Shown: positions 16,125 through 25,400, numbered from the stretch's first letter. The stretch is DNA of 64,000 bases from Halopenitus persicus (GCF_002355635.1 NZ_AP017558.1:2903918-2967917); one strand, 5' to 3'. Translations and numbers: made by a program. The notes: generated by a model from the sequence alone, not told the origin.

Positions 16125-16142
16125 TAACTAGACGGTTAGTTG
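16125..16142. promoter_or_regulatory. TetR-type operator-like site 1
   Basis: TAACTAGACGGTTAGTTG shares the CGGTTAGT half-site with the sites at 16222 and 16884. It lies between the TetR gene's 3' end and the start of the sulfatase gene (16012), so the regulator might also act leftward. Confidence 0.4.
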
Positions 16143-16221
16143 CGGTCTTTATACTTTCGATACCGTCGACGCCGAACGTGGATGCCGATCGATCGGTCGC
16201 CGACTCCGTGTCGTTCGGTTC

Positions 16222-16239
16222 TGATTAACCGGTTAGTCA
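16222..16239. promoter_or_regulatory. TetR-type operator-like site 2
   Basis: TGATTAACCGGTTAGTCA is a near-perfect palindrome with a perfect 10-bp core TAACCGGTTA. It overlaps the stop codon of the TetR gene. Confidence 0.45.
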
Positions 16240-16830
16240 TTTTCGAACCACCGTGTCAACGTACTCCTCGACGGCCCGTCGCGCGGTCTCGAGGGCGGTC
16301 CGCTCGTCGAGCACGACCGCGCGCGTTCGGGCGCCGTCGACCACGGTCAACAGGGTGCGTGCGGTGTGTTCCGGGTCGACGTCCCTGAAGACGCGCTCCT
16401 CGATGCCGCGGCTGATCACCGTCTCGAGCAGGTAACGGATGTACTCGTCGTTCTGTTGGAACCGCTCGCGAAACGTCTCGTTGTACGGCGCCTGGCTCCG
16501 CATCTCGAGCATCGCGACCAGGAGTCCGTGGTGGTCACCGGGTTCGACGATCAACTGGTCGAGGAGGAGCCGCAGCCGCCGTTCCGGATCGGTCGTCTCG
16601 ACCTCGTGAACCGCCTCGCGGAAGCGCTCGAGCAGGAAATCCAGAAACGCAGCCAGCAGGTCCTCCTTGGTATCGTAGTGGTAGTGGATCGCGGCCGTCG
16701 ATTTGCCGTACTCGTCGGCGATCCGCTGCATCGTGAGCCCCGCGTAGCCGTGCTCGTGGAGGGCGCGGTAGGTGGCGCGCATGATCGCCTCGTCGATCTC
16801 CGAGGTCCGTCGATCCGGCGGCTCCGCCAT
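16237..16830 (-). CDS. TetR-family transcriptional regulator
   Basis: 197 residues. The N-terminal TetR helix-turn-helix is clear: IMRATYRALHEHGYAGLTMQ, then the recognition region YGKSTAAIHYHYDTKEDLL. The C-terminal domain (RLRLLLDQLIVEPGDHH and on) would bind a ligand. It is transcribed away from the MATE exporter gene; four palindromic sites with related half-sites lie in and around it. This is the classic layout of a self-regulated repressor controlling an efflux pump, though the inducer is unknown. Confidence 0.92.
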   Translation of the reverse strand: MAEPPDRRTSEIDEAIMRATYRALHEHGYAGLTMQRIADEYGKSTAAIHYHYDTKEDLLAAFLDFLLERFREAVHEVETTDPERRLRLLLDQLIVEPGDHHGLLVAMLEMRSQAPYNETFRERFQQNDEYIRYLLETVISRGIEERVFRDVDPEHTARTLLTVVDGARTRAVVLDERTALETARRAVEEYVDTVVRK

Positions 16831-16883
16831 ACCTCAATTCGCTCGTTCCGTATTCATAACTGTTGTGACCACTCCCGAAAACG

Positions 16884-16901
16884 TAACCGAGCCGTTAGTC
16901 A
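16884..16901. promoter_or_regulatory. TetR-type operator-like site 3, upstream of the TetR gene
   Basis: GTAACCGAGCCGTTAGTC repeats the TAACCG...CGTTAGT pattern, 54 bases before the TetR start codon, which suggests autoregulation. Confidence 0.5.
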
Positions 16902-17030
16902 GGGTCGGCCGCTTCGTCGACCCCCGTCGCCTGCTCCTCGGCTGTGGTCCGCCTGAACACGCCGGTATGGCCGACGTTCGTGTGATGGTCGAGCAGCGGC
17001 GTTCGTCACGGTGACCGTTTCACAACCCTT

Positions 17031-17049
17031 TTGACTGACCAGTCAGTAA
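17031..17049. promoter_or_regulatory. TetR-type operator-like site 4, upstream of the MATE gene
   Basis: TTGACTGACCAGTCAGTAA contains arms ACTGAC/GTCAGT around two bases. It lies 260 bases before the chosen MATE start, in the only AT-richer part of this gap, so it probably sits at the MATE promoter. The leader from here to 17310 is long and holds no convincing gene. Confidence 0.5.
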
Positions 17050-17309
17050 ATACGATAGTACTCGCGAGATCCCTCCTTCCAGATCGCCGACCGTCGTGGT
17101 TCGGTGTGGTTCGGATTCACGGCTGGTCGGAAGTCGGCGGATATCGGACGGCCCGACGCCGATCGCGGAGTCGGAGGGACCGAGGTGACGATGTTCACAG
17201 GGACGATACGACACGCCATCACCGAACGATCGACGGAGCGCACGACGAGGAGTCGGCCGAATTTCCGACCCCCTCGACGAAACGGGGCACGGTCCGCGGG
17301 GTGGCGCTG

Positions 17310-18824
17310 ATGGGGATCCGGTCGACCATCGATTCTCTGTTCAAAGGCCCCGACGATCTGGACCTCACCGCCGGCGGGATCGGGTGGCCGCTGTTCTACC
17401 TCTCGCTGCCGATCGTGGTGATGAACCTCTTCCAGACCGCCTACAACCTGGCGGATACCTTCTGGCTCGGGCAGTTCGACACGACCGCGCTCGCGGCGAT
17501 CAGTTTCGCGTTCCCGATGGTCTTCCTGCTCATCTCGCTGGCGCTCGGGGTCTCGGTGGCCGGGAGCGTGCTGGTCGCCCAACACGTCGGTGCGGGTCGG
17601 ACCGATCGGGCCGAGTACGCGGCCTCACAGACGATGAGCTACGCCGTGATCGCGTCGGTGATCCTCGGTGCCGTCGGGGTCCTGTTCGTCGACGAGTTCC
17701 TCGTGTTGTTGGGCGCGAGCGACGCGATCGCCCCGCTCGTGGAGTCGTACATGCGCGTCTTCTCCGCCGGGCTCGTCTTCGTCTTCGGCTTCGCGGTCTT
17801 CATCGCGCTGATGCGCGGCTACGGCGACACCGTGACGCCGATGTACGTGATGGCCGGATCGGTCGTCCTCAACGTCGTGCTCGACCCGATCCTCATCTTC
17901 GGATTCACCGGGAACCCGCTGTTCGAGGCGCTCGGCGCCGACGGGATCCAGGCGTGGCTGTTCGCGGCCACCGGGTACACCGGCTCCGGGATCGAGGGGG
18001 CCGCGATCGCGACGGTGTTCTCGCGTGCGCTCGCGCTGGTGGTCGGGTTGGTCATCATGTTCGGCGGGACTCGCGGCGTACGGATCCGGCTCGGACAGAT
18101 GGTTCCCGACCGTGCGTTCGCGCGCAAGGTGTTCGACATCGGCCTTCCGGCCTCCGTCGAGGGGACTTCGCGGGCGCTGTCGATCAACCTGCTGCTGTTC
18201 GTCATCGCTGCGTTCCCCGAGACGATCGTGGCGGCGTACGGCATCGGAACGCGGATCTTCTCGGTCGTGTTCCTGCCGGCGCTCGCGGTCTCACAGGGCA
18301 TCGAGACGATGACCGGACAGAACATCGGGGCGGACAAGCCGGACCGAGCGGCGGCGACGAACCACTTCGGCGCGCGGGCGATGCTGTACATCCTGACCGG
18401 CGTCGGCGTGATCACCCTGTTCGCGGCCCGGCCGATCGCCGCGATCTTCACGAACGACCCCGCCGTCATCGCCGAGAGCGCGTCGTTCCTCCGGTACGCC
18501 GCGCTCACCTTCGGGTTCATCGGCGTGATGCGAGCCTACACGGGCGGGTTCCGCGGCGCCGGCAAGACGCTCATCGCGGCGGTAGTGTCCGTGGTGACCC
18601 TCGGGTTCGTCCGGCTGCCGGTCGCGTGGATCGGCGCGACGGTGGTCGGTTCCGCCGGGATCTGGGCCTCCTTCGCCGTCTCGAACGTCGTCGGCGGGAT
18701 CATCGCGTACCTCTGGTTCCGCCGTGACACCTGGCGGGACGGCACGCTCACCGACCGGGACGTCGGCGGCGACGCGGCGACCGACATCGACTCGGCGACC
18801 GACGTGGAACCGACGACCGACTGA
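17310..18824 (+). CDS. MATE-family multidrug/sodium antiporter
   Basis: 504 residues from ATG 17310 (MGIRSTIDSLFKGPDD). About twelve hydrophobic helices in two homologous halves; the first helix region FYLSLPIVVMNLFQTAYNLA and the loop DTFWLGQFDTTALAAIS match the MATE (NorM/DinF) family, which exports cationic drugs in exchange for Na+ or H+. An open frame extends upstream to 17031 but with unnatural Arg-rich sequence, so I reject it. Divergent from the TetR regulator. The last 30 residues are an acidic tail of Asp/Thr. Confidence 0.92.
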   Translation: MGIRSTIDSLFKGPDDLDLTAGGIGWPLFYLSLPIVVMNLFQTAYNLADTFWLGQFDTTALAAISFAFPMVFLLISLALGVSVAGSVLVAQHVGAGRTDRAEYAASQTMSYAVIASVILGAVGVLFVDEFLVLLGASDAIAPLVESYMRVFSAGLVFVFGFAVFIALMRGYGDTVTPMYVMAGSVVLNVVLDPILIFGFTGNPLFEALGADGIQAWLFAATGYTGSGIEGAAIATVFSRALALVVGLVIMFGGTRGVRIRLGQMVPDRAFARKVFDIGLPASVEGTSRALSINLLLFVIAAFPETIVAAYGIGTRIFSVVFLPALAVSQGIETMTGQNIGADKPDRAAATNHFGARAMLYILTGVGVITLFAARPIAAIFTNDPAVIAESASFLRYAALTFGFIGVMRAYTGGFRGAGKTLIAAVVSVVTLGFVRLPVAWIGATVVGSAGIWASFAVSNVVGGIIAYLWFRRDTWRDGTLTDRDVGGDAATDIDSATDVEPTTD

Positions 18825-18923
18825 GCCGACGACCGACCGGGACGACGCTTCAGCCAGTCGGATCTCCCAGCCGGTCGTTCCGGTTCGCGTGGCTTTATGG
18901 CCCGTCGTTCCCAACGATCGGCG

Positions 18924-19505
18924 ATGGCAGACGTACTCGTTATCGGTGGCGGACCGGCCGGACTGACCGCGGCGCTGTTCGCCGCGAAGAACGGACTCGA
19001 GGCCGCCGTCTTCGACACCGACGGGACCTGGATGCACAAGGCACACCTCTTCAACTATCCCGGGATCGGCTCGATCGACGGGTCGGTCTACATCGAGACG
19101 CTCCGCGATCAGGCCGCCGACTTCGGCGTCGAGCGCCACCAGGGAACCGAGGTGACGGGCGTCTCGGGAGACGGCGACGGCTTCGTCGTCACCGCCGGTG
19201 AGGAGGACCACGAGGCCGACTACGTGGTGCTGGCGACCGGCGCGAACCGCGACCTGGCCGAGTCGCTCGGCTGTGAGTTCGACGGCGACGTCGTCGACGT
19301 GGACGTGACGATGGAGACCTCCGTCGAGAACGCCTACGCGACCGGCGCGATGGTCCGCGCCGAGGAGTGGCAGGCGGTCATCTCCGCCGGCGACGGCGCG
19401 GCCGCCGCGCTCAACATCCTCAGCGAGGAGCAGGGCGAACACTACCACGACTTCGACGTGCCGGCCGACGCGGACGAGATCTTCGGCTCGCTCGTCGAGG
19501 AGTAG
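18924..19505 (+). CDS. short FAD-dependent oxidoreductase (half thioredoxin-reductase-like)
   Basis: 193 residues. The Rossmann dinucleotide motif IGGGPAGLTAALFAAKNG begins at residue 7; a later YVVLATGAN and a C-terminal YATGAMVRAEEWQAVISAGDGAAAA match the FAD domain of thioredoxin reductases. The NADPH domain and the CxxC redox pair are missing, making it about 60% of usual length. No frameshift is evident, so this is a natural short family. A TTTATG box about 28 bases before ATG 18924 implies a leaderless mRNA. Confidence 0.85.
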   Translation: MADVLVIGGGPAGLTAALFAAKNGLEAAVFDTDGTWMHKAHLFNYPGIGSIDGSVYIETLRDQAADFGVERHQGTEVTGVSGDGDGFVVTAGEEDHEADYVVLATGANRDLAESLGCEFDGDVVDVDVTMETSVENAYATGAMVRAEEWQAVISAGDGAAAALNILSEEQGEHYHDFDVPADADEIFGSLVEE

Positions 19506-19650
19506 CGCGGCGAACGCCCGGCGACGGCTGACGGATCGGACGCACCCTTCTTCGTGCCGAATCCGACCCACGGTCGGCGAGGTGATCGACCGATATCGAC
19601 CGACCGCGTTCATCCCAATTCGTTATCAATTTCGATAATGTGAAGCCACG

Positions 19651-19660
19651 ATTTATATAG
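19651..19660 (+). promoter_or_regulatory. promoter of the first pilin genes
   Basis: ATTTATATAG is a strong TATA box about 80 bases before the pilin start at 19736, so unlike most genes here the pilin mRNA has a leader. The third pilin has a similar box and spacing. Confidence 0.6.
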
Positions 19661-19735
19661 TAGCACGGATTTCGTTCAAACGTCAGTTGCCGGGTGGGGA
19701 CCGATCGCGTCACGCTCCGGCCAAGGTACACAACG

Positions 19736-20206
19736 ATGAACTCACAATCACTCAAGACCCTGTTTACGGAGGATCGAGCGGTTTCACCGGTGATCGGTGT
19801 GATCCTGATGGTGGCTATCACGGTGATCCTGGCGGCGGTCATCGGCACGTTCGTCCTGGGGATGGGCGACGACCTGCAGAACAATCAGCCGACCGCCAGC
19901 TTTACGATGGACTTCGAGGCGAACGGCAACGCGACAGTCAGCCACGCCGGCGGCGACACGATTTCGGGGGAAGACACCGTGACGATTGCTGCGACCGGCT
20001 CTGGGCTTGATCTCGACCACGCCGACAGCGGTATTACCGATCCGGCAGGTGAATGGGACTCGGCTATCTCAGCCGGGGATTCGGTCAACATCGTTTCTGC
20101 CGATGGTGGCGCGTGGTCCGGCCAAACGGTCAGTGTGAACTGGGAGTCCGCCGACGGCAGCTCCTCCGCACAGCTCGGCTCACAACAGGCCCCTAACACC
20201 GCATAA
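19736..20206 (+). CDS. archaeal type IV pilin 1
   Basis: 156 residues. A class III signal peptide ([14 protein letters not shown]) is cut by prepilin peptidase before [20 protein letters not shown], the conserved hydrophobic helix that forms the fibre core. The rest is a Ser/Thr/Asp-rich beta domain. It matches the DUF1628/PilA-type family used for adhesion. The next pilin follows after 5 bases. Its N-terminus and its last 20 residues are nearly identical to those of the other two pilins while the middle differs. Confidence 0.93.
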   Translation: MNSQSLKTLFTEDRAVSPVIGVILMVAITVILAAVIGTFVLGMGDDLQNNQPTASFTMDFEANGNATVSHAGGDTISGEDTVTIAATGSGLDLDHADSGITDPAGEWDSAISAGDSVNIVSADGGAWSGQTVSVNWESADGSSSAQLGSQQAPNTA

Positions 20207-20211
20207 TTAAA

Positions 20212-20658
20212 ATGAACGTTAAACGATTCCTCGACGACGACAGCGCCGTCTCGCCGGTGATCGGCGTGATCCTGATGGTGGCGATCACCGTCATTCTCGC
20301 CGCCGTCATCGGGACGTTCGTGCTGGGAATGGGCGACGACCTCCAGAACACCCAGCCCACCGCGAGCTTCAACTTCGACTTCGAAGCTGGAAACACGGGA
20401 TCGGTTACGATCAGCCACGCCGGCGGAGACACGATCGACGGAACGAGTGACTCGGTTACGATCACGACGTCCGGAGGATCCAGTGATCTCGATGGTGAAC
20501 CCGTATCATGGAATCAAGAGATCTCCGCGGGAACGTCGAAGAGCGTTTCACTCACGTCCGGCAATGACTGGAACGGCGAGACGGTCACAGTGAACTGGCA
20601 ATCCGCCGACGGCAGCTCCTCCGCGACGCTCGGCTCGCAGACGGCGCCAACGCCGTAA
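20212..20658 (+). CDS. archaeal type IV pilin 2
   Basis: 148 residues, starting [19 protein letters not shown], with the same hydrophobic core and GDDLQNTQPTASF segment as pilin 1 and a related C-terminal [17 protein letters not shown]. It has no promoter of its own and is probably translated from the pilin 1 mRNA. The middle domain is distinct. Minor versus major pilin status cannot be told. Confidence 0.93.
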   Translation: MNVKRFLDDDSAVSPVIGVILMVAITVILAAVIGTFVLGMGDDLQNTQPTASFNFDFEAGNTGSVTISHAGGDTIDGTSDSVTITTSGGSSDLDGEPVSWNQEISAGTSKSVSLTSGNDWNGETVTVNWQSADGSSSATLGSQTAPTP

Positions 20659-20772
20659 GCGCTGTCGCGCCGGTTCTTTTTAAGTAGCCGTCGTTCGCCG
20701 TGAAATTACTTTTAAAGAAACGACGAAGCCGCGTCTGTTGCGACACTCCGTAACTCGGAGGCGTTGCTGTCG

Positions 20773-21003
20773 TCACTCCTGTCGCTCTCGATGCGCGGCG
20801 AGCCGTTGGTGCGCGTCCGCGATCCTCTCGACCGCGACGACGAATCGCCACAGGAAATACAGGAAAACGAGCCCGAGAACCGGGAGCAGCCCCAACAGGA
20901 TCTGTCCGGCGATGACCACCGCGTATCCAATGATCAGTACCGCGAGGAGGGCGATGACGGGAAGCCACCGCTGCGAGTTCGGGGAGGGAGACCTATCTGA
21001 CAT
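20773..21003 (-). CDS. small membrane protein between pilin genes
   Basis: 76 residues. After MSDRSPSPNSQRW come two long hydrophobic helices (about 13-34 and 36-56), then a basic/amphipathic tail (ERIADAHQRLAAHRERQE). The gene lies opposite the pilins, between pilin 2 and pilin 3. No family recognised; a role in pilus assembly is only suggested by position. Confidence 0.65.
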   Translation of the reverse strand: MSDRSPSPNSQRWLPVIALLAVLIIGYAVVIAGQILLGLLPVLGLVFLYFLWRFVVAVERIADAHQRLAAHRERQE

Positions 21004-21319
21004 GGGTCGTCGATCACGTGCGAACGATTATCAACTTTATGGGATTCACCCACATGGTATTGTGTCACTGTTGCATCACCACATCGGTTCCGCACCATCC
21101 GAACCGTACGGATAACGGGTGGTTGGGACCGGGAATCAACCGAGAGTGGTATGACATCTCAACACTCGAATATCGGGGATAGGGGAACCCATATGCCGTA
21201 TCAGATATGATATTTTGAAGCATTGGTTTATATACCTTCGATGGGTACATTCACCTGTCAGCCGCTGGGAGGAGGGGCCAAGCAATATGGTCCGAACGTC
21301 CCAGGACTGCTTCCAAACC
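21004..21319 (+). promoter_or_regulatory. pilin 3 promoter and leader region
   Basis: GGTTTATATACC (about 21224-21235) is the TATA box for pilin 3, about 90 bases before ATG 21320. The long leader resembles that of pilin 1. The rest of the gap has no gene. Confidence 0.55.
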
Positions 21320-21766
21320 ATGAACCTAGAAACACTCAAGACTCTGTTTACGGAGGATCGAGCCGTAAGCCCCGTTATCGGCGTAATTCTGATGGTGGCG
21401 ATCACGGTGATCCTGGCGGCGGTCATCGGCACGTTCGTCCTGGGAATGGGCGACGACCTGCAGAACAACCAGCCGACCGCGAGCTTCAATATGGACTTCA
21501 ACGACTCGGACGGCGTGACGATCAGCCATGCCGGCGGTGACACGATCGACGCAGACAGCGATACCGTTACCGTCTCTGCTGCCGGTGGAGGAGGCGCAAC
21601 AATCAGCGACGGGAGCTGGACGGGGACGATCACCGCCGGAACCTCGGAGACGTTCGTGACTACCAGCCAAGACTGGTCCGAGGAGACCGTCTCCGTGAAC
21701 TGGGAGTCCGCCAACGGCGACTCCTCGGCACAGCTCGCCTCGCGAACCGCGCCGAACAACGCCTAG
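21320..21766 (+). CDS. archaeal type IV pilin 3
   Basis: 148 residues, starting [21 protein letters not shown]. From LKTLFTEDR to QPTASF it is almost identical to pilin 1, and the end ([20 protein letters not shown]) is close to pilins 1 and 2; the central domain is different. I chose ATG 21320 because it places the prepilin cleavage site at the normal distance. It has its own promoter, so it can be expressed apart from pilins 1 and 2. Confidence 0.93.
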   Translation: MNLETLKTLFTEDRAVSPVIGVILMVAITVILAAVIGTFVLGMGDDLQNNQPTASFNMDFNDSDGVTISHAGGDTIDADSDTVTVSAAGGGGATISDGSWTGTITAGTSETFVTTSQDWSEETVSVNWESANGDSSAQLASRTAPNNA

Positions 21767-21841
21767 GTCCCCTCCAATCCTCCCGGCTTCGATCCGGCAC
21801 GGTGCCGGAGCGCTTTTTAAGTACCCGACCCTGCACTCGGT

Positions 21842-22699
21842 ATGAGCGTCGACCGCATCCTTCTCACGAACGACGACGGGATCGACACCGTCGGATTTCG
21901 CGCGCTGTATGAGGCCCTCGAGCCGGCGTACGACGTCGTCGCCGTGGCCCCCGCCGCCGACCAGAGCGCGGTCGGCCGCTCGATCTCCCAGGACGTGGTC
22001 GTCCACGACCACGAGCTCGGCTACGCCGTCGAGGGCACGCCGGCCGACTGCGTCGTCGCCGGCCTCGGCGAGCTCGTCCACGACGCCGACGCGGTCGTCT
22101 CCGGCTGCAACAAGGGCGCGAACCTCGGCGAGTACGTCCTCGGCCGGTCCGGGACCGTCTCGGCCGCCGTGGAGGCCGCCTTCTTCGAGGTCCCCGCGAT
22201 CGCGACCTCGATGTACGTGCCGGGCGGCGACGACTGGTGGGAGCTCGAGCCCGACCCGGAGCACTTCACCCACGCCGCCCACGTGACGCGATACCTCGTC
22301 GACAACGCGATCGACGCGGGGGTCTTCGATCACGCCGACTACCTCAACGTGAACGCCCCGATGGCCGACGGCGAGTCCGGACCGCCGCCGACCGAGCGCG
22401 CCGCCATCGCCGTCACCGAACCCTCGACGCTCTACGAGATGGACGCCGAGTGGGACGCCGAGACCGGCGACATCACGCTCCACGATCGGATCTGGGACCG
22501 AATGCGAACCGGGGACGTCCCCGACCCGGAGGGGACCGACCGCCGCGCGATCGTCGAGGGGCACGTCTCGGTCTCGCCGCTGTCGGTGCCGCACGCCTCC
22601 GAGCACCACGAGGCGCTCGACGGACTCGCAACGGCCTACGGCTCCGAAAACGGTCCCGAACCGATCGCCGACGCGGGATCCGGCGCCGGCGGCGACTGA
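21842..22699 (+). CDS. surE: 5'/3'-nucleotidase SurE
   Basis: 285 residues. The N-terminal LLTNDDGIDTVGFRAL has the paired Asp metal ligands typical of SurE, followed by VAPAADQSAVGRSIS and SGCNKGANLGEYVLGRSGTVSAA, also family signatures. It dephosphorylates nucleoside monophosphates (and short polyphosphate in some species) in the cytoplasm. TTTTTAAGT about 28 bases upstream suggests a leaderless mRNA. Converges with grpE. Confidence 0.95.
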   Translation: MSVDRILLTNDDGIDTVGFRALYEALEPAYDVVAVAPAADQSAVGRSISQDVVVHDHELGYAVEGTPADCVVAGLGELVHDADAVVSGCNKGANLGEYVLGRSGTVSAAVEAAFFEVPAIATSMYVPGGDDWWELEPDPEHFTHAAHVTRYLVDNAIDAGVFDHADYLNVNAPMADGESGPPPTERAAIAVTEPSTLYEMDAEWDAETGDITLHDRIWDRMRTGDVPDPEGTDRRAIVEGHVSVSPLSVPHASEHHEALDGLATAYGSENGPEPIADAGSGAGGD

Positions 22700-22714
22700 G
22701 CGTCTCGGCGCGAC

Positions 22715-23377
22715 CTATTCGTCGGCGCTGACGGTGACCTGCGCCTCGCGGATCACCGACTCGCCGAGCTCGTAGCCGGGCTGGAAGACCTCGGCGATCG
22801 TGCCGGCGGGCTGGTCGCTGTCGACCCGGAGCATCACCTGATGGCGGGTCGGGTCCACCTCGGTGCCCGGATCCGGCTCGATGGGCTCGACGTTCTCGTC
22901 GTCGAGCACCCGGTCGAACTCCTCGAGGGTGGACTCGACGCCCGGCCGGATGTCCGCGCCCTCCTCCTGCTCGAGCGCGCGCTGGAGGTTGTCCCGAACG
23001 GGCAGGATCCGCTCGATCAGGTCCTCGGCGGCGCGCTCCTTGATGGACTCCTGTTTCCGCTTCGCGCGCTGCTTGTAGTTCTGAAAGTCGGCCTGCTTGC
23101 GCTTGAGCCGGTCGGTGAGGTCCGCGATCTCGGCGGCCTGCGCCTCGGTCTCGGCCTCGAGGTCGGCGACGCGGTCCTCGAGCTCCGCGACGGCCTCGGC
23201 GATCTCCGCCGCGTCCTCGTCGTCGAGGTCGGCGACGCGGTCGGCGAGCGTCGGTTCGTCGTCGGCATCGGCGCCGGCACTGGTGGCGGCATCCGCACCG
23301 GCGTCGGCACTGGCGTCGGTGTCGGCATCGGGACGTCCGTCCTCGAACTCGATCGCTTCGGCGTCGTCCTCGCTCAT
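22715..23377 (-). CDS. grpE: GrpE nucleotide exchange factor
   Basis: 220 residues from ATG 23377, with CTTATG as TATA box about 25 bases upstream. The first 70 residues are an acidic Asp/Ala-rich tail typical of haloarchaea; a long coiled coil follows (VADLEAETEAQAAEIADLTD), then the head with RKQESIKERAAEDLIERILPVRDNL and GVESTLEEFDRVL, the GrpE core. It releases ADP from DnaK. dnaK and dnaJ are not in this window. Confidence 0.95.
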   Translation of the reverse strand: MSEDDAEAIEFEDGRPDADTDASADAGADAATSAGADADDEPTLADRVADLDDEDAAEIAEAVAELEDRVADLEAETEAQAAEIADLTDRLKRKQADFQNYKQRAKRKQESIKERAAEDLIERILPVRDNLQRALEQEEGADIRPGVESTLEEFDRVLDDENVEPIEPDPGTEVDPTRHQVMLRVDSDQPAGTIAEVFQPGYELGESVIREAQVTVSADE

Positions 23378-23507
23378 ACCCGATCCGAGGCCGTCGGCGG
23401 GCATAAGGCTTGCAGAAACGGTCGAATGCGGCTCGGCGACGAGCCGGCACTACACCGGGCCGGCCGCTTTCGCCGGTTTATAATCGGTCCGGGCCGAACC
23501 GGGCGGT

Positions 23508-25370
23508 ATGACCGCGCTGAACCGGAACACGCTGTGGGCGACGGCGATCGTCGACGAGCTGGCGAGCGCCGGCGTCTCGGCGGCCGTCGTCTCCCCCGGC
23601 AGTCGCTCCACGCCGCTGACGATGGCCCTCGCCCGCCACGAGGACGTCCACGTCTTCTCCCAGCTCGACGAGCGCTCCGCCGCCTTCTTCGCGCTCGGCC
23701 GCGCGCGCCGCACCGGCGAGGTGACGCCGCTGGTGTGTACCTCCGGAACCGCCGCCGCGAACTACCACCCGGCGGTGATGGAGGCCGACCGGGGCCGCGT
23801 CCCGCTGCTGGCGCTCACCGCCGACCGCCCGCCGGAGCTGCGCGACTCCGGAGCCAACCAGACCGCCGACCAGGAGAAGCTCTACGGCGACGCCGTCCGG
23901 TATTACAAGGACCTCCCGGAACCCGCCGGGGCCGATCGGGCGCTCGCCTCGGTGCGAACCACCGTCGCCCGGGCGATCGCGGCCGCGGAGGGAACTGATC
24001 CCGGTCCGGTCCACCTCAACGTCCCGTTCGCGAAGCCCCTCGAGCCGACCCCGGTTTCGGGCGACGTGCCGGGGGACCTCGACCCGGCCGCGGAGGACGG
24101 ACGTGACGGGCCCTACGTTGCGACGACTGGGGGGTCGGCCCGGCTCGACGACCGCGATTTGCGCGCGCTCGCCGGCGCGCTCGCGGCCGACCGCGGCCTG
24201 ATCGTCGCCGGTCCGGCCGACCCGCCCGGACACGACGCCGAGGCGGTCACGGCGCTGTCACACGCCACCGGCCACCCGATCATCGCGGACCCCCTGTCGG
24301 GGCTCCGGTTCGGCGGCCACACCCGGGTCGCGCCCGTGATCGGCGGCTACGACGCGTACCTCTCGGCGGAGTTCGCGGGAGACTCCACGCCCGCCTGGCC
24401 CGATCCCGAGGTGGTCCTCCGGCTCGGCGCGTCCCCGACCTCGAAGTCGCTGCGGAAGTACCTCGCCGCCACGGACGCCGACCAGTACGTCGTCGACCCG
24501 GCCGGCCGCTGGCGGGAGGCCGAGTTCGCGGCCACCGACCTCGTCGTCGCCGAGCCGAACCGACTCTGCGGCGACCTCTCGCGTCTCGCCGGCGCGTCCG
24601 GCCGTGGCGGACTGGCCGGCGGGTCGAGCACCCTCGACGGGTCCGGTGATCGCGGCGGAACCGGCGATCCCGACGGCGGCACGTTCGCCGATCAGTGGCA
24701 GCGTGCCGACGAAGCGGCGTTCTCGGCCCTGTCGGCTGCGGACGCGTTCCACGAGGGACGGGTCGTCGAAACGCTGCTCCCGGAGCTTCCCGATCCCGCA
24801 ACGCTGTTCGTCTCCAACTCGATGCCGGTTCGGGATCTCGACCGGTTCGGCCGTCCGGGGACCACGAGCCTCACCGTCTGCGGAAACCGCGGCGTCTCCG
24901 GGATCGACGGGATCGTCTCGAGCGCGCTCGGCGCCGGGTCGGCGACGGCCGACGACCTCACGCTCCTCGTCGGCGACCTCGCCCTCTACCACGACTCGAA
25001 CGGGCTCCTCGCGCTCGACCGGTGTGACGTCGACGCGACGATCGTCGCGGTCAACAACGACGGCGGCGGGATCTTCCACGAGCTGCCGATCGAGGAGTAC
25101 GACCCCGAGTTCACGGAGTGGTTTAAAACCCCGCACGGGATCGACTTCGAAACGCTCGCCGAGCAGTACGGGCTGCGGCACGTGTCGGTGGACGCCCGCC
25201 ACGGCGCGCGCGTGAGCGAGGACCTCGCGGCGGCGTACCGGGAGTCGCTGGCGAGAGACGGAAGCACCCTGATCGAGGTACGCGTCGACGCCGAGTCGAG
25301 CCACCGGGTTCGTGAACGACTCGGCGAGAAGGCGACGGCCGCGGCGCTATCGGCGATCGACGGCGAGTAG
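23508..25370 (+). CDS. menD: menaquinone synthesis enzyme MenD (SEPHCHC synthase)
   Basis: 620 residues. A thiamine-diphosphate enzyme that joins 2-oxoglutarate and isochorismate in menaquinone synthesis. Signatures: VVSPGSRSTPLTMALARH near residue 28 and the ThDP-binding segment LLVGDLALYHDSNGL with VNNDGGGIFHELP near residues 480-520. TTTATAATC about 30 bases before ATG 23508 suggests leaderless transcription. The other men genes are not in this window. Length is slightly above usual owing to a Gly-rich insert near residue 365. Confidence 0.95.
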   Translation: MTALNRNTLWATAIVDELASAGVSAAVVSPGSRSTPLTMALARHEDVHVFSQLDERSAAFFALGRARRTGEVTPLVCTSGTAAANYHPAVMEADRGRVPLLALTADRPPELRDSGANQTADQEKLYGDAVRYYKDLPEPAGADRALASVRTTVARAIAAAEGTDPGPVHLNVPFAKPLEPTPVSGDVPGDLDPAAEDGRDGPYVATTGGSARLDDRDLRALAGALAADRGLIVAGPADPPGHDAEAVTALSHATGHPIIADPLSGLRFGGHTRVAPVIGGYDAYLSAEFAGDSTPAWPDPEVVLRLGASPTSKSLRKYLAATDADQYVVDPAGRWREAEFAATDLVVAEPNRLCGDLSRLAGASGRGGLAGGSSTLDGSGDRGGTGDPDGGTFADQWQRADEAAFSALSAADAFHEGRVVETLLPELPDPATLFVSNSMPVRDLDRFGRPGTTSLTVCGNRGVSGIDGIVSSALGAGSATADDLTLLVGDLALYHDSNGLLALDRCDVDATIVAVNNDGGGIFHELPIEEYDPEFTEWFKTPHGIDFETLAEQYGLRHVSVDARHGARVSEDLAAAYRESLARDGSTLIEVRVDAESSHRVRERLGEKATAAALSAIDGE

Positions 25371-25400
25371 AAGGGTCGGTCCTCGGGAACGGCGACAGCC

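Noticed and set aside
17031..17309. N-terminal extension of the MATE protein
   Set aside because: Starts at TTG in the operator and is Arg-rich, unlike a MATE N-terminus.
17104..17310. 68-residue leader peptide before MATE
   Set aside because: Composition resembles an out-of-frame GC-rich ORF; only the TGATG overlap argues for it.
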